Of a stretch of DNA of 64,000 bases, positions 1 through 10,342 are shown piece after piece. The notes beneath the pieces are model-generated. The model was given only the letters and a program-made list of their open reading frames with translations. It was not told the DNA's origin and searched no databases. Positions within the stretch are counted from its first letter, which is position 1, and each line of letters begins with the position of its first letter. The translations under genes were made by a program, and so were the position numbers. The stretch covers positions 62,001 to 126,000 of the forward strand of contig MU385875.1 in the NCBI GenBank assembly GCA_022497145.1, written 5' to 3'. The stretch comes from Rostrohypoxylon terebratum. Its lineage: Eukaryota > Ascomycota > Sordariomycetes > Xylariales > Hypoxylaceae.

Positions 1-453
1 GACCCCACAGCGGAGCCGTATCTACCGGACGAGATCCTCTGGAGACAGAAGGAACAATTCTCCGACGGTGTCGGCTACGGCTGGATTGACGCTCTGAAGG
101 ATAACGCCGAGCTCCACGTCACCGATGAGATGATGAAGAACCCCAAACCCGAGTGGGGTACCGACATTCCCGATACTAAGGAGGCGTAAGCTCCACCATT
201 GCCGTACCCCCAAAATGCATTTGCTCATGTTCGAAATAGTTATTGGTACCGCATGATGTTTGACGAGCACTTCCCTCCCCACTGTGCTTCGACCGTTATG
301 CGATGGACGCCGACATGGTCGAAACAAACGGACCCTAGCGGCCGGTAAGTTGCCATAATGGATATACCATTAATTTAATATCGTAACGGACGCTAATATG
401 CCAAATGCAGAGCCATCGCGACGCATGTTGCCAAGTACGACGAGGCCGCATAA
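1..453 (+). CDS. ASN1: Asparagine synthetase (glutamine-hydrolysing), C-terminal part; 5' end outside window
   Basis: This is the 3' end of a gene truncated by the window edge. Exons are read as 1-185, 240-344 and 411-453. The first exon encodes a peptide containing LPDEILWRQKEQFSDGVGY, a hallmark of the C-terminal synthetase domain of eukaryotic class-II asparagine synthetases. Splicing the 54-nt intron (186-239) removes an immediate in-frame stop and continues with a conserved segment containing YWYRMMFDEHFPP and CASTVMRW. The last exon ends in AKYDEAA. The enzyme makes asparagine from aspartate, glutamine and ATP in the cytosol. Only about 110 of roughly 570 residues are visible, so the N-terminal glutaminase domain and the ATP-binding PP-loop lie upstream. 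The identity rests on remembered family motifs and is secure. Confidence 0.93.
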
Positions 454-1414
454 ATCGATCGTCCTGTGATGTTGGGTACCATTATGGTGAAACGAAACAG
501 AAGCGCAGGAGTACAGGGTTTGAAATAAGGAACTGAATAAAACATTGAAGGGTCAATTGCTGAATAAGGCAATAAGACAACTCGGATTGGTGAAAGGGAA
601 TTACACCATTATGGGCAACTTCTAGCAAGTATGGAGAGATCTGATTGGTCTCACAAGCTTTCGGTTAGTTGCCCTGGGGAACAAACTTAGAGGCCCGTAC
701 CTGTAACATAGACCTGTAGCTGCTGTAAGTTCCCGCCTAGATGCCTTTAAAGTTTTAGATAGGAAACTGCCATAATACCAAGAGATTTGTCTCGGACGAG
801 GTTTGCATCTCCTTTTCCGACTATGACTAAGAAATTCCACATTTGAATCGGTAGAATTTGATGGATATCATTGCGTGCATAAGGTCGTCTAGGTCGCCCC
901 AAGTAGAAACATTGAAACTGATCGTGGATCTCTCCAGTTGACGGTTCTGTTTTAAACCAGTCCTGGTGTAGACCATCCCCACGTGGACAGGGGTAAATCG
1001 AAAGGTGAGGTCGTACAAGCCTACAAGGAACTATCATGTACCCAAGTAATTGCAGGTTGCTAGGTGCTACACGGCTACACGCCCGTAGTTGCCCGGTCGT
1101 CGACAATTAGTGCATTTTTAGTTCATCGGAACCAATTGGAGGCTGGTAAAGTACGCTGTAGAATACCGACAAGAACCCGAACAGGCAGAGGAAAGAGCCC
1201 ATAGAACACCTGGGCAGTTTCCATCAGACCGTCTTGTCGTTTGGTACGGTACCAAATCTAGCATCACCCAATCCGATTCATTGAAAATCCACACACAATA
1301 CCCCAACACAATTACTTTTTTTTTTCTTCATCTGCATTTGCATCTGCTTGATTTTTTTTTCAGCCAAAACAACAATATTCCATATTGCGAAAATAACCAC
1401 CACCACTGATCAAA
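454..1414. other. Intergenic: 3' flank of asparagine synthetase and promoter of porin
   Basis: I see no gene here. Short reading frames on the minus strand between 622 and 1309 have no recognisable domain, no splice logic and unremarkable composition. The last 100 bases before the porin start are pyrimidine-rich. Confidence 0.6.
1315..1363 (+). promoter_or_regulatory. Pyrimidine-rich leader tract upstream of porin
   Basis: Two long T-runs flank a TC-rich stretch that ends about 50 bases before the porin ATG. CT-rich tracts just upstream of the start codon are common in highly expressed filamentous-fungal genes. The regulatory role is inferred. Confidence 0.35.
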
Positions 1415-2886
1415 ATGTCTATCCCGGCCTTCGCTGATATCTCCAAGTCGGCAAATGACGTGCGTAAACTTAGCTCTTCAATGCTTCTCGTGCATCTGGA
1501 GCTACCCCCTCCTCGGCTATCCTTTCCCTCAGCCTCGAAATAAAATTTCCCGCAGCTCGAACCTTTTGCTCCCGTCGCGCAAACGATGCATATAGGTCCA
1601 GTAAAGCTAACTAAGGCGCGTATAGTTGCTGAACAAAGACTTCTACCACCTCTCTGCCGGTACCATTGAGGTCAAGAGCAATACACCCAACAATGTCGCT
1701 TTCAAGGTCACCGGCAAGAGCAGCCACGAGAAGGCTACTAGCGGTGCTGTGAGTCTCTCCCTCCTTTGATTCATTTGTGATTATGCTAGCTCTACCAGGC
1801 GTCAAATCCTATGCGCAAGCCACGCGGACAATTCCTCTCCCATAATTAAGCGTACTGATTGATAGCTAACGATTATGCGGTTCGAACGATAGATCGAGGG
1901 CAAATACGCGGACAAATCACTCGGTAATAATGCCACCACCCCCAATGTTCAGAAATCCAAAACAGTCACCCGCAAGCGCCGGCCAGCTGCACTTTCGTTC
2001 TCATTAAGTCGGATAAAGGTGCCAGGGCCAACGGCCTTGCCCCTCGAATTCGCTGCCAACGTGAATCAGCAAGGATCAGGATTGCTAATGCTCTACCGAC
2101 ACGCAGGCCTTACCTTGACTCAAACCTGGAACACCGCCAACGCTCTTGACACCAAGGTCGAGCTCGCCGACTCTCTCGCTAAGGGCCTGAAGGCTGAGTC
2201 CATCTTCTCCTTCCTCCCCGCCACCCAGAACAAGGGCTTCAAGCTCAACCTTACCTTCAAGCAATCCGCTTTCCACGGCCGCGCTTTCTTCGACCTTCTT
2301 AAGGGTCCTACCGCGAACGTCGATGCCGTTATCGGTCACGAGGGTTTCCTCGCTGGTGCCTCTGCCGGCTACGATGTCCAGAAGGCTGCCGTCACCGGCT
2401 ACAACGCCGCCGTCGGCTACCTCTCTCCCCAGTACAGCGCCGCCATCACCGCCACCGACAACCTAAGCGTTTTCGCCGCTAGCTACTACCACAAGGTCAA
2501 CAGCCAGGTTGAGGCTGGTGCTAAGGCTACCTGGAACTCCAAGAGTGGTAACACTGTCGGTCTCGAGGTTGCCAGCAAATACCGCCTCGACCCTGTCTCG
2601 TTCGCGAAGGTTCGTCTACTTTAGCGTAATGTGTTTATATAACCCCGGAAGAAACTAACAAAGAGTAAAATAGGCCAAGATCAACGACCGTGGTGTCGCT
2701 GCCGTTTCGTACAACGTCCTCCTCCGACCTGGTGTCACCCTAGGCCTTGGTGCCTCTTTCGACACCCAGAAGCTCGACCAGGCCACCCACAAGGTTAGTA
2801 CTGCGATATCATTGCCGTTGCCTTGACAGTTGTTTCGTATTCTAACAAGAAAACAGGTTGGCGCCAGCTTCACCTTCGAGAGCTAG
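1415..2886 (+). CDS. POR1: Mitochondrial outer-membrane porin (VDAC)
   Basis: Six exons (1415-1459, 1626-1748, 1893-1923, 2107-2609, 2674-2793, 2857-2886) give a 283-residue protein, the same length I recall for Neurospora porin. It forms the 19-strand beta-barrel that passes metabolites and ATP/ADP across the mitochondrial outer membrane. The N-terminal amphipathic helix begins MSIPAFADISKSANDLLNKD. Conserved stretches include NNVAFKVTGKSSHEK, GLTLTQTWNTANALDTK, FHGRAFFDLLKGPTAN, VGHEGFLAGASAGYD-like, and the C-terminal QKLDQATHKVGASFTFES, which carries the beta-signal for TOM/SAM import. The start has a good context (CAAAATG) and lies in the first exon, as in other fungal porins. An oddity is that the 183-nt intron at 1924-2106 is in frame and stop-free, so reading through it would insert 61 residues; family alignment favours splicing. 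Confidence 0.96.
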
Positions 2887-3221
2887 AGGCTTCCATAACT
2901 GGTGGATTAATTCAGCTAGACGAATTCCCGGGACGCAGATGCCCAATACCCTCTCGTGACCCATTTGTACCCTTATACACACTAAGACAGGCAGGATTCG
3001 CATTCAGGTGGGTATCTCTTGAATGTAGATTAGACCTCGGACGTTTTCATGCCGATTAAATGGAAATAATGCTCGGGTGGTTCTGAATGCATAAAATCAT
3101 AGCTTTTGTGTCTGAATTTTTTACAATTGTGAACTCCATGTCCAAGTAGTATCTGTAACCCACGCCGATACTGATTCCATGCCGTAGCCAGAACTATAAA
3201 ACAGCAGTGCCTGCCTAATTT

Positions 3222-4337
3222 CTATGCAGGCGCGTTCCACCTCCCCTTCCTGCCTTTATCCCCTCCCCCGCCATTACTATTCCATATGCTATTAAGCGCA
3301 AGCGGTAAGACAATGCTCATTACCAGTATCCCCCCAATAACGACGAACATGGCTCCCTCGCTCCGCTCGTCGGGAGACCGGCGCGCGTCGTCGAGGTTGA
3401 TCTCGTGGTCGTTAACGTAGGTACGCCGCTGCGCGCGACGGCGATCGCTCCACTTGCCCGCGCGCTCGTGGGACGCGCGGTCGAAGTGCGACGGGCTCGG
3501 CTCATACCCTCGGCCAAAGGGCATCTGGCCCGGCCCCATGCCCCCCATCTCACCACCGCCTGTACTTCCGTTTGCGGGTCCGGGATTGCTACTGCTAGAT
3601 GACGAGGTAGACGAAGAAGAGGAGGAGGATTGGGCACCAGCCCCCATGCCCGCGTCATGCGCCGCCTTCCTCTTCGCGCCGTACGCCCCCCACCCCCCGC
3701 TGCGGTAGAAACTCGGCGGCGGGCCCGTGAAGGCGCTCCGGCGGCGGCTTAGGCCCGAGGCGGGGCGCCCGCCGGCCGGGTTCGTGCTGCTGTAGCTGGG
3801 GCGTCGCGGCGGTGGCTGCGCCGGCGCGCGCTTGTGCAGCTGCAGCGTGTCGCGGTCGTAGAGCGCGCGCTTGGCGGGGATCGAGAGGATGCTGTAGGCT
3901 TCGCTGATGCGCATGAAGCGCCGCGAGGCGTGCGGGTTTGCCGGATTGTGGTCTGGGTGGTGGGTTTTGGACAACGCGTAGAAGGACCTGGGAGGGGTTA
4001 GTGAGGTGTGGATGATTTGAGGTTTCTTTACTGTGTGGTATAGGGGGATGCGGGCGGGTGAACAGAGAGGAAGAGAAGGGAAGGGAGCGGAGGGGAGGAC
4101 GGACTTCTTGATCTCGGCGGGCGTGGCGCCCGGTTGCAGCTTCAGCGTCTCGTAGTGGTTCGTCGAGCTGTCGATCTGCTCATCCCGAAGGCGCGCGGAG
4201 CTGTGGAAGCCGCACAGCTTCTGCCGCGGAGCATTTGTCGGCGAGAGGACAAAGGGGGGTATGCCGTACAGCAGACATCGGCGCGGACGGGCGGAGACGG
4301 AGGCGGCCAAGGGGGATGCGGCGCAGCGGAGTGGCAT
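3222..4337 (-). CDS. Membrane-anchored J-domain (DnaJ/HSP40) protein, probably mitochondrial
   Basis: Exons 4337-4105 and 3987-3222 (minus strand) give 332 residues. The N-terminus is Arg/Ser/Ala-rich with almost no acidic residues for 50 residues, which resembles a mitochondrial presequence. A J-domain follows (about residues 60-120) with the HPD tripeptide at 88-90 inside KTHHPDHNP, so it should stimulate an Hsp70 partner. A long low-complexity middle contains serine runs and Gly/Met-rich segments. A single transmembrane helix lies near residues 292-312 (FVVIGGILVMSIVLPLAL), followed by a short basic tail. The intron (3988-4104, 117 nt, 5' site GTCCGT) is inferred because its removal restores EIKKSFYALSKTHHPDHNP. 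The intron is stop-free and a multiple of three. The mitochondrial site is inferred from composition only. Confidence 0.85.
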   Translation of the reverse strand: MPLRCAASPLAASVSARPRRCLLYGIPPFVLSPTNAPRQKLCGFHSSARLRDEQIDSSTNHYETLKLQPGATPAEIKKSVLPSAPFPSLPLCSPARIPLYHTVKKPQIIHTSLTPPRSFYALSKTHHPDHNPANPHASRRFMRISEAYSILSIPAKRALYDRDTLQLHKRAPAQPPPRRPSYSSTNPAGGRPASGLSRRRSAFTGPPPSFYRSGGWGAYGAKRKAAHDAGMGAGAQSSSSSSSTSSSSSSNPGPANGSTGGGEMGGMGPGQMPFGRGYEPSPSHFDRASHERAGKWSDRRRAQRRTYVNDHEINLDDARRSPDERSEGAMFVVIGGILVMSIVLPLALNSIWNSNGGGGDKGRKGRWNAPA

Positions 4338-5163
4338 GCCTCATCCCGAATCGGAGTGGGTTTCTTGGTCCTGGATTCGGGGATTTAAGAGCAGGTGTTA
4401 CAATTGTTAGCACATGGAATGAGGGACACAGGTTGATGAAGAGAAAGAGAGATGATTGAAGAAGTATCTAGGGATGTGACCGATATCCGTGGTCGGATCT
4501 AAATGAGTGACGACATCCATCGAGGTTTTAATGCGCGTGCTCCATTTCCACTTTATTATCAAAGGATCTTATCTGATGTGGCGGTGTCCGTGGACTAGTA
4601 GGTACATACATACTAGAATATGTGGCGTTTTGTTTATCTCCGAGCCCCGATGGTTGTACAATTATCAATACAGTCATTTCAAGTTTCCCCCTGCCAAGAT
4701 TCTTCTACTTTTCCAGGAATTGCCACAAGTTGAGTTTCAAACAGCACCGAATTTCAGATCAATTAGTACCTCGAACAGCTCGATTAGAAACGATGGGCAG
4801 ATATCAAACGAAGAGCCATCGGATATAGGGACATTGGAACTGAATCCATCGCGGAATAATCTTGGCGTCCGGGACCTTGTCTGTGATCAGCCGTCATCTC
4901 GGATATTCCCCACCGCTGTCCACTGTCCACTGTCCAAATGCCGTACAGTCGTACAATCACACACAGAAGAGGTCGGGATATTGTTCCCTCAGCGATACCG
5001 CTCCACTTGCCGCTCCAAATTTGCCGCCATTTGCCGTCAGCATTTACAATAATTACAAGATACAAAATAAATATTTGGAGAATGTATACTACTAAAATGT
5101 GAATATCCGAAAAACGATGTACAACTTTTTGGACGTGAAATTGGGAATTGGATTCATACGAAA
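4338..5163. promoter_or_regulatory. Divergent promoter region between J-protein and MFS genes
   Basis: The two flanking genes start back to back, about 0.83 kb apart, so the region should carry both promoters. A plus-strand frame at 4507-5052 (181 codons) and overlapping frames have no recognisable domain and I do not call them genes. Confidence 0.5.
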
Positions 5164-6621
5164 ATGAGTCTAAAGACTACGGGTGTTCAATTGGGGGTCA
5201 CGACAGACGAACTAGGAAATGAAAATCGAAGCGGCGTAGCGCCATCTGCGGAACCCCAACCTGAGCAAAAGCCACTGCCTCCGCCTAATGGAGGTTGGAT
5301 GGCTTGGCTTCAGGTCTCTGCCGCCTTCGTCCTCTATTGGAATACACTGTAAGCTTACCTCGAGTCTCACACGTTTGTCTCAAACCTGCAGTGCTCATAC
5401 CCGGCGGATAGTGGTTTACTCAACGGCTTTGGTGCTTTCCAGACGTACTACGAAGAATCATTGCTCAGCAACGAGTCGCCATCGGCCATATCATGGATCG
5501 GCTCCGTTCAGATCTTCTTCCTCATGGCTGGTGGCGTCTTCTTCGGCCCGCTGTACGACTTAGGCTATGCGCGCTCGATGTTGGTCGCAGGCACGTTCCT
5601 CGTGACATTCGGCTTCATGATGACTAGCATCAGCACGGAGTACTACCAGATCTTCTTAGCCCAGGGATTGTGTGTCGGCATCGGGACCGGCTGTCTGTAT
5701 ATCCCCGCTATCACCCTGGTTCCGGCTTACTTCACCACTAGACGGGCTCTAGCAATGGGCATCTCCGGGGTGGGAAGCAGTCTTGGTGCGACCTTATATC
5801 CCCTTATTTTCGAGAGACTGCAGCCGCAGATAGGATTTGGATGGTCCGTCCGTATCATCGCATTCATCAACTTGGCCATGTGTTCTTATGCTGTAATAAT
5901 AGCGCGACCTCGCCAGAAGTCTGCGCAGGCTAAAAATCCCCAAGGACTAAGCTGGGATTCGTTGAAAGAGGTTGCCAAGACGGCCGAACTCAAGGACTCG
6001 CGATACGTTATTCAGTGCATTGCCATATTCTTCAGCAACATCTCCTTCTTTGAGCCACTGTACTACCTGCAGAGCTATGCCCAATCTCACGGAATGGAAG
6101 GTCAGGATCTGGCCAACTATCTGCTAGTCATACTGAACGCCGTTGCTATCCCAGGCCGTATCATACCCTCATACATTGCCGATAAAGTTGGCGTGCTGAA
6201 CACCTACATCGGCATCTGCGCTCTTTCGGCAGTGAGCGTTTTCTACTGGATCAGCGTGAACAGTCGGGCCGGAAACATCGCCTTCTCAGTGCTGTACGGT
6301 TTCTTCTCCGGCAGCGTCGTTACCCTGGCACCGGTCGTCCTGGCGAGCATCACCGACGATCTCAGCATCCTCGGTACCCGGCTGGGCTTTGTTGCTGTGC
6401 TGAAGGGTATCGGGTCGCTAATTGGACCGCCTATTGCCGGCGCTATCCTGGGGGCTACGAACAGCTACCTCGGCGTCCAACTTTTTACTGGGTTGGCTAT
6501 ATCGCTTACCGCTGCATTTGCTGGCCATTTACGAATCGTCGTAGGTCGCCATAAGAAGATAGAGAAGGGGAGGTCCGAAAGCGAGAGCGAGCCTAGTAAT
6601 GAGCTGGAGAAGAAGGCTTAG
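5164..6621 (+). CDS. MFS transporter, monocarboxylate porter (MCT/MCH) type
   Basis: Exons 5164-5348 and 5412-6621 give 464 residues. The short hydrophilic N-terminus ends in PPPNGGWMAWLQVSAAF, the entry into TM1 typical of fungal MCH/riboflavin-transporter-like members of the monocarboxylate porter family. About twelve hydrophobic helices follow, with family features such as AISWIGSVQIF (TM2), a GLCVGIGTGCLYIPA segment (TM4), FTTRRALAMGISGVGSSLG (loop and TM5), and a charged central loop near residues 200-230. The C-terminus is cytosolic and Lys/Glu-rich. The 63-nt intron uses GTAAGC and an acceptor GGATAG; an alternative acceptor CTGCAG gives the wrong frame. The family is clear but the substrate (monocarboxylate, riboflavin or other) cannot be told. 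Confidence 0.88.
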
Positions 6622-8643
6622 AAATAGACGATACCTGGTTCAGACACACGCCTTCGGAGTTTCAACGCATGCAGCTAGCCAAGCCACACTACCTAGGACC
6701 TAGGTACGAATCAAAGTCAGGATAATTCATACTCCGGTAGTTTTTACTTAACACATCGGCGGATTGCGTTTGTTTCCACGTGGCAGCCCAAGCCGTAAAT
6801 ATTGATTCGTTGAACCACTCTGCCGGATTACCACCTTAAACATCCTTTGGGAATTAGTTAACTGGAGGGAATAAAAGTACCAATATTGCAAAATCGGGGA
6901 TACCTCGATGGACTCTTGGAGCGATGTGCTTTTAAGTACAAGATATGAACTTCCAGTCTATTAGAGTACCACGAGGCGTGTCTAAGGGGCAGGCCTGATA
7001 CGTTCGTAGAATGGGCTATGCATACCATAAACATGACTTGAGTCGACCCGAGTAGGATGGATGTAGAATAGCCAATGCAAAGCTGCTAGCGAAAGATCCG
7101 ACAAAGCCAATCTAGCAAGGCCCCTTCTCCCCCTATTCTGGTAGCGGATGATACGTCCAAACCTTAGATATTCCACGATTTTTAGTGTGCTATCAGGCTT
7201 ACCATCGAGATATACTTAGCTTAGCTGAACACAACACCTGCGCATGAGCTCCTCGCCCTCTCCTACGATAGGCACCGAGGGCGTTGGCTCGTTGATGAGC
7301 TGATGAGCTTAGCGATAGTATTGAGGATCAGTGTGATCCAAATTTCACAGTCTCGGGTTGAGATTGGAACTTAGTTATAGATTTTCGGCACCCACAAAAT
7401 TTAGAGTTTAGTCACTTGAGCAAGTTGCTCATGTGGTCAATGGAATGTTTCTTCCTTACAATCCCAATCTATCATCTCATTAATATGCTGTAACCTAGGT
7501 CCTAAGTCATTTGAGTTTCGGGTGGCAACGTGCGCACACAGTACAGACACATTGTCGAAACTAACATCCTATTCTAACGGTATCCATACAGGATTAGAGA
7601 CACCTAGATTGAAAAATAGAAAGCTCGGAGGGAAAGTAACGCGATTGATGTGAAAATGATAATGGTTTGAACATTGTCAAATGACATTTCAAGGTTGTTG
7701 TTACAGTTCATGTACACAAAAGGGGTATTCATACGGTGAAGTCCTTACTTAAGCGAGTACGTACCTGCAACCGAGCTGGATCCCAAGATTTTGGATCTCT
7801 CGATGGCCCAAGCTCTACTAGGTAAGGCTACAGAGTAGTTCCTACAGAAACACTTTTACCTAAGCAATTCCCCAGTCTCCCCCAAATCCCCAGCCCCACC
7901 AACAATCGAAATCAAGTTGCGCAACGCCATCAATCGCATCGTTGACGCATCTAAATTCGTATATGTCGGAGACCTGCATTTCGCCATAGTGATTGGCAGA
8001 ATTGGCAGGGCACCTCAAATCTAGGGGCGCATCTGATGGTACCAAGACAATTGATTTGCAGATCGATCGATGACACGGTACGATGAGACTAGGGCGGGAG
8101 GAAGAAAAAAAAGGTCAGGTAAGGCGAAGTAGGCGAGTTGATAGGTAGTGTGCTGTACCTAGCAGGAGATTTTGGGCGGGATCAGGGGTTCGTCGTCATC
8201 AGCCCACCGATTAATTCTCTAAGGTTGTTTTTTTTTTCTAGTTTAACCCCTAGCCCGCCCAAAAAAAGAGGCTGGGCCAGTGACAGTGGAGACAAGACGC
8301 CCATAAACAATAGGAAATTCGCAACCCGCCCAACCTCCTATCAATCGGTGAAGTACCCCATACGAAGACAAATCCACTTGTCATATATCAGATAAATTTC
8401 AATTGATTCGAGACTCCTCTAACCTTTCTTAATCTTCAATTCCTTTGTTTGTCTACTCCTCACTTTTCTGAATTAATCGTTGATCATCGTAAGAAAAGTT
8501 GTCTCTCTTCTGCTTACTACTACGTACTTGGGTACGGTACATACATACCTACCCACCGCCCTGGGTACCTGCCTGCGCTACTCAAATAATTCAGTGAGCT
8601 TCCGAGAGTACCGCTTCCGCAATCCCCTTAGCACCTAGAATAA
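6622..8643. other. Gene-free 2-kb interval with CCTAGG-type palindromic elements
   Basis: I find no coding sequence. The interval holds two copies of the dispersed element (6691-6706 and 7493-7507), each a near-palindrome of CCTAGG and ACCTAGGT. The last 300 bases before 8644 are CT-rich and probably serve as promoter and leader of the next gene. Confidence 0.55.
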
Positions 8644-9804
8644 ATGAGTCGGTCCGCCCATCCCACCGCCATGAACAACTCTCCCACCAGACCTCGTCCA
8701 CGTCAAGCGCAAGCACCACGTGATTACGACGACGGTCAACCGGCCATCTACCACAACAGCGCCAAACCTGGACCAGGTGCGCCGCGATTTGACAGCCACG
8801 ACGACTTTTATGACTTCCTAGACAGCAACCGAGGCGGCCCCAGCAGTCTTGCAGGTCCATCCAACGCAAACGGCGGCCCCAGCGCATCGTTGCATACGCA
8901 GCCACTGCAGATGCCCCAGCAGCAGCAACGCTTTGGGCAAAGTAGTGGTCCGTCCAATCAGAGTCCCACGACAACCAGTCGGCCTCCTCTCACCAATTCA
9001 TTCCCGCCCCAAGGAGGCGGCAGTGCGCCGGACAGCAGGCCACGCCCTCCCTCCTACTCGGGCAGCAGCCGTTCCGAGGAGATGCTAGTAGCAGACCGCA
9101 CCCGCGACGACGGTCGCATCCAGCGCCAGAACGGGCGTCGGGGCGCGCCGGAGGGAAAGCCGGCCTCAGGCCCGCGACCTCCGCGACCTACCAGCAGTTC
9201 CGCCGGGTCGTCCCCCCCGCGCAACTCCTCCGGCTACCCCGTCAACCCGCAAGTGCAGCACGCGCAAGCGCAGAGCAAGTCCGCATCAGCGTCGGACCCT
9301 AGCCTCTCCATCCCCGGCGCCAGCGTAGGCGCCTCCATCCAGCGCCTGAAGAGTCCCAGCGTAGTCGACTGCGTGCTGCAGCCTCTCGACCAGAAGGTGC
9401 GCGAGTACAACGAGCTGATGAACCGCGAGCAAGACGAGATGGACCGCCTAGACGCCGAGATCCGCGCGCTGCAGGAGCGTCGCGCCGATGCCGAGACGCG
9501 CTTCCTCGAGGCCAAGGGCAAGCATGATGACTACAAGCGACAGTACGTCGACGTCGAGCGCGCCATGCGCGGCGAAGTCATGCTGCCGCCCCCAACTCCC
9601 AGAGAGCAGCCCGCGCCGCTACAGCGTCAGCACACGCGGCCTATGAGTCTGCAGGATGACGATGACGATGATGATGACGACGACATGGCACTTCCTCCGT
9701 CGTCGCACCGACGTATCAATTCTCAACAATCGTTCGGCCGATCCTCCCAAAAGATGCGAAGCGGAGGCCGCTTCCGCTTCAGTCTGTTCGGAGATAAGCA
9801 ATGA
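8644..9804 (+). CDS. Hypothetical disordered protein with a coiled coil and poly-Asp tract
   Basis: A single exon of 386 codons. I do not recognise the family. The first 240 residues are low-complexity, rich in Pro, Ser, Gln and Gly, with a QQQQ run. Residues about 245-310 form a charged heptad-like helix (EYNELMNREQDEMDRLDAE and following) that should make a coiled coil. A run of ten aspartates lies near residue 340, and the basic tail ends GGRFRFSLFGDKQ. The codon bias is like its neighbours (C/G-ending codons), which supports real coding. The start could also be Met10 (8671), since both ATGs are in frame. There is no signal peptide or membrane helix. It could be a cytoskeletal or trafficking scaffold, but that is a guess. 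Confidence 0.75.
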   Translation: MSRSAHPTAMNNSPTRPRPRQAQAPRDYDDGQPAIYHNSAKPGPGAPRFDSHDDFYDFLDSNRGGPSSLAGPSNANGGPSASLHTQPLQMPQQQQRFGQSSGPSNQSPTTTSRPPLTNSFPPQGGGSAPDSRPRPPSYSGSSRSEEMLVADRTRDDGRIQRQNGRRGAPEGKPASGPRPPRPTSSSAGSSPPRNSSGYPVNPQVQHAQAQSKSASASDPSLSIPGASVGASIQRLKSPSVVDCVLQPLDQKVREYNELMNREQDEMDRLDAEIRALQERRADAETRFLEAKGKHDDYKRQYVDVERAMRGEVMLPPPTPREQPAPLQRQHTRPMSLQDDDDDDDDDDMALPPSSHRRINSQQSFGRSSQKMRSGGRFRFSLFGDKQ

Positions 9805-10342
9805 GTGATGGTTTTTTCGGTATGAGACATGACGTCCTCGGGGGGCAAGTAAGGTTTCGTCGGAGGAAAAGGGGGGGAGCTAAAAGCAGTGGCCGTGTAA
9901 CAAAGGTGGGAAGGCCTAATGACTAACGTTAACGTCCTTTGATTCTTCGGTGTGTAAATGACAAGTTAATGGTACCTAATGACGCTTAGAGCATGTAGAT
10001 GGAATGGCATGGAAAATGGAGTCAACATTAATTTGAAATAATTTTTTGAGTTCTTCAATCCCTGTTTGCGACATCATTCCCGGTACTACATCCCAACATA
10101 TGGCCAGATCCGAAGAGTATACCTCGCCGGTAGTCATCGGCGCGAAACATGCTGATATGGTCTCACAACTAGGTCAGCCCAAGTCATCCAGTCTCTTCCG
10201 AGCCCACTAACGAAAGCCGGCGCATCTAGAAGCTCCATTTGAATTTGACTTTTTAATGCCGCTGCCAGTCTAACAGCGATCATGATACAGCTAGTTATTA
10301 GCCTTGTCGTCAGCATGCATGTTTTGTAATAAACCTGCTTTA

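Noticed and set aside
622..1309. Minus-strand frames between asparagine synthetase and porin
   Set aside because: No domain, no start context, no splice logic, and composition of non-coding DNA.
4507..5095. Plus-strand frame of 181 codons and its overlaps
   Set aside because: Lies in a divergent promoter region, with no family features.
5384..5411. Acceptor CTGCAG for the MFS intron
   Set aside because: It joins to a frame without transporter sequence; the later acceptor GGATAG gives LGLLNGFGAFQTYY.
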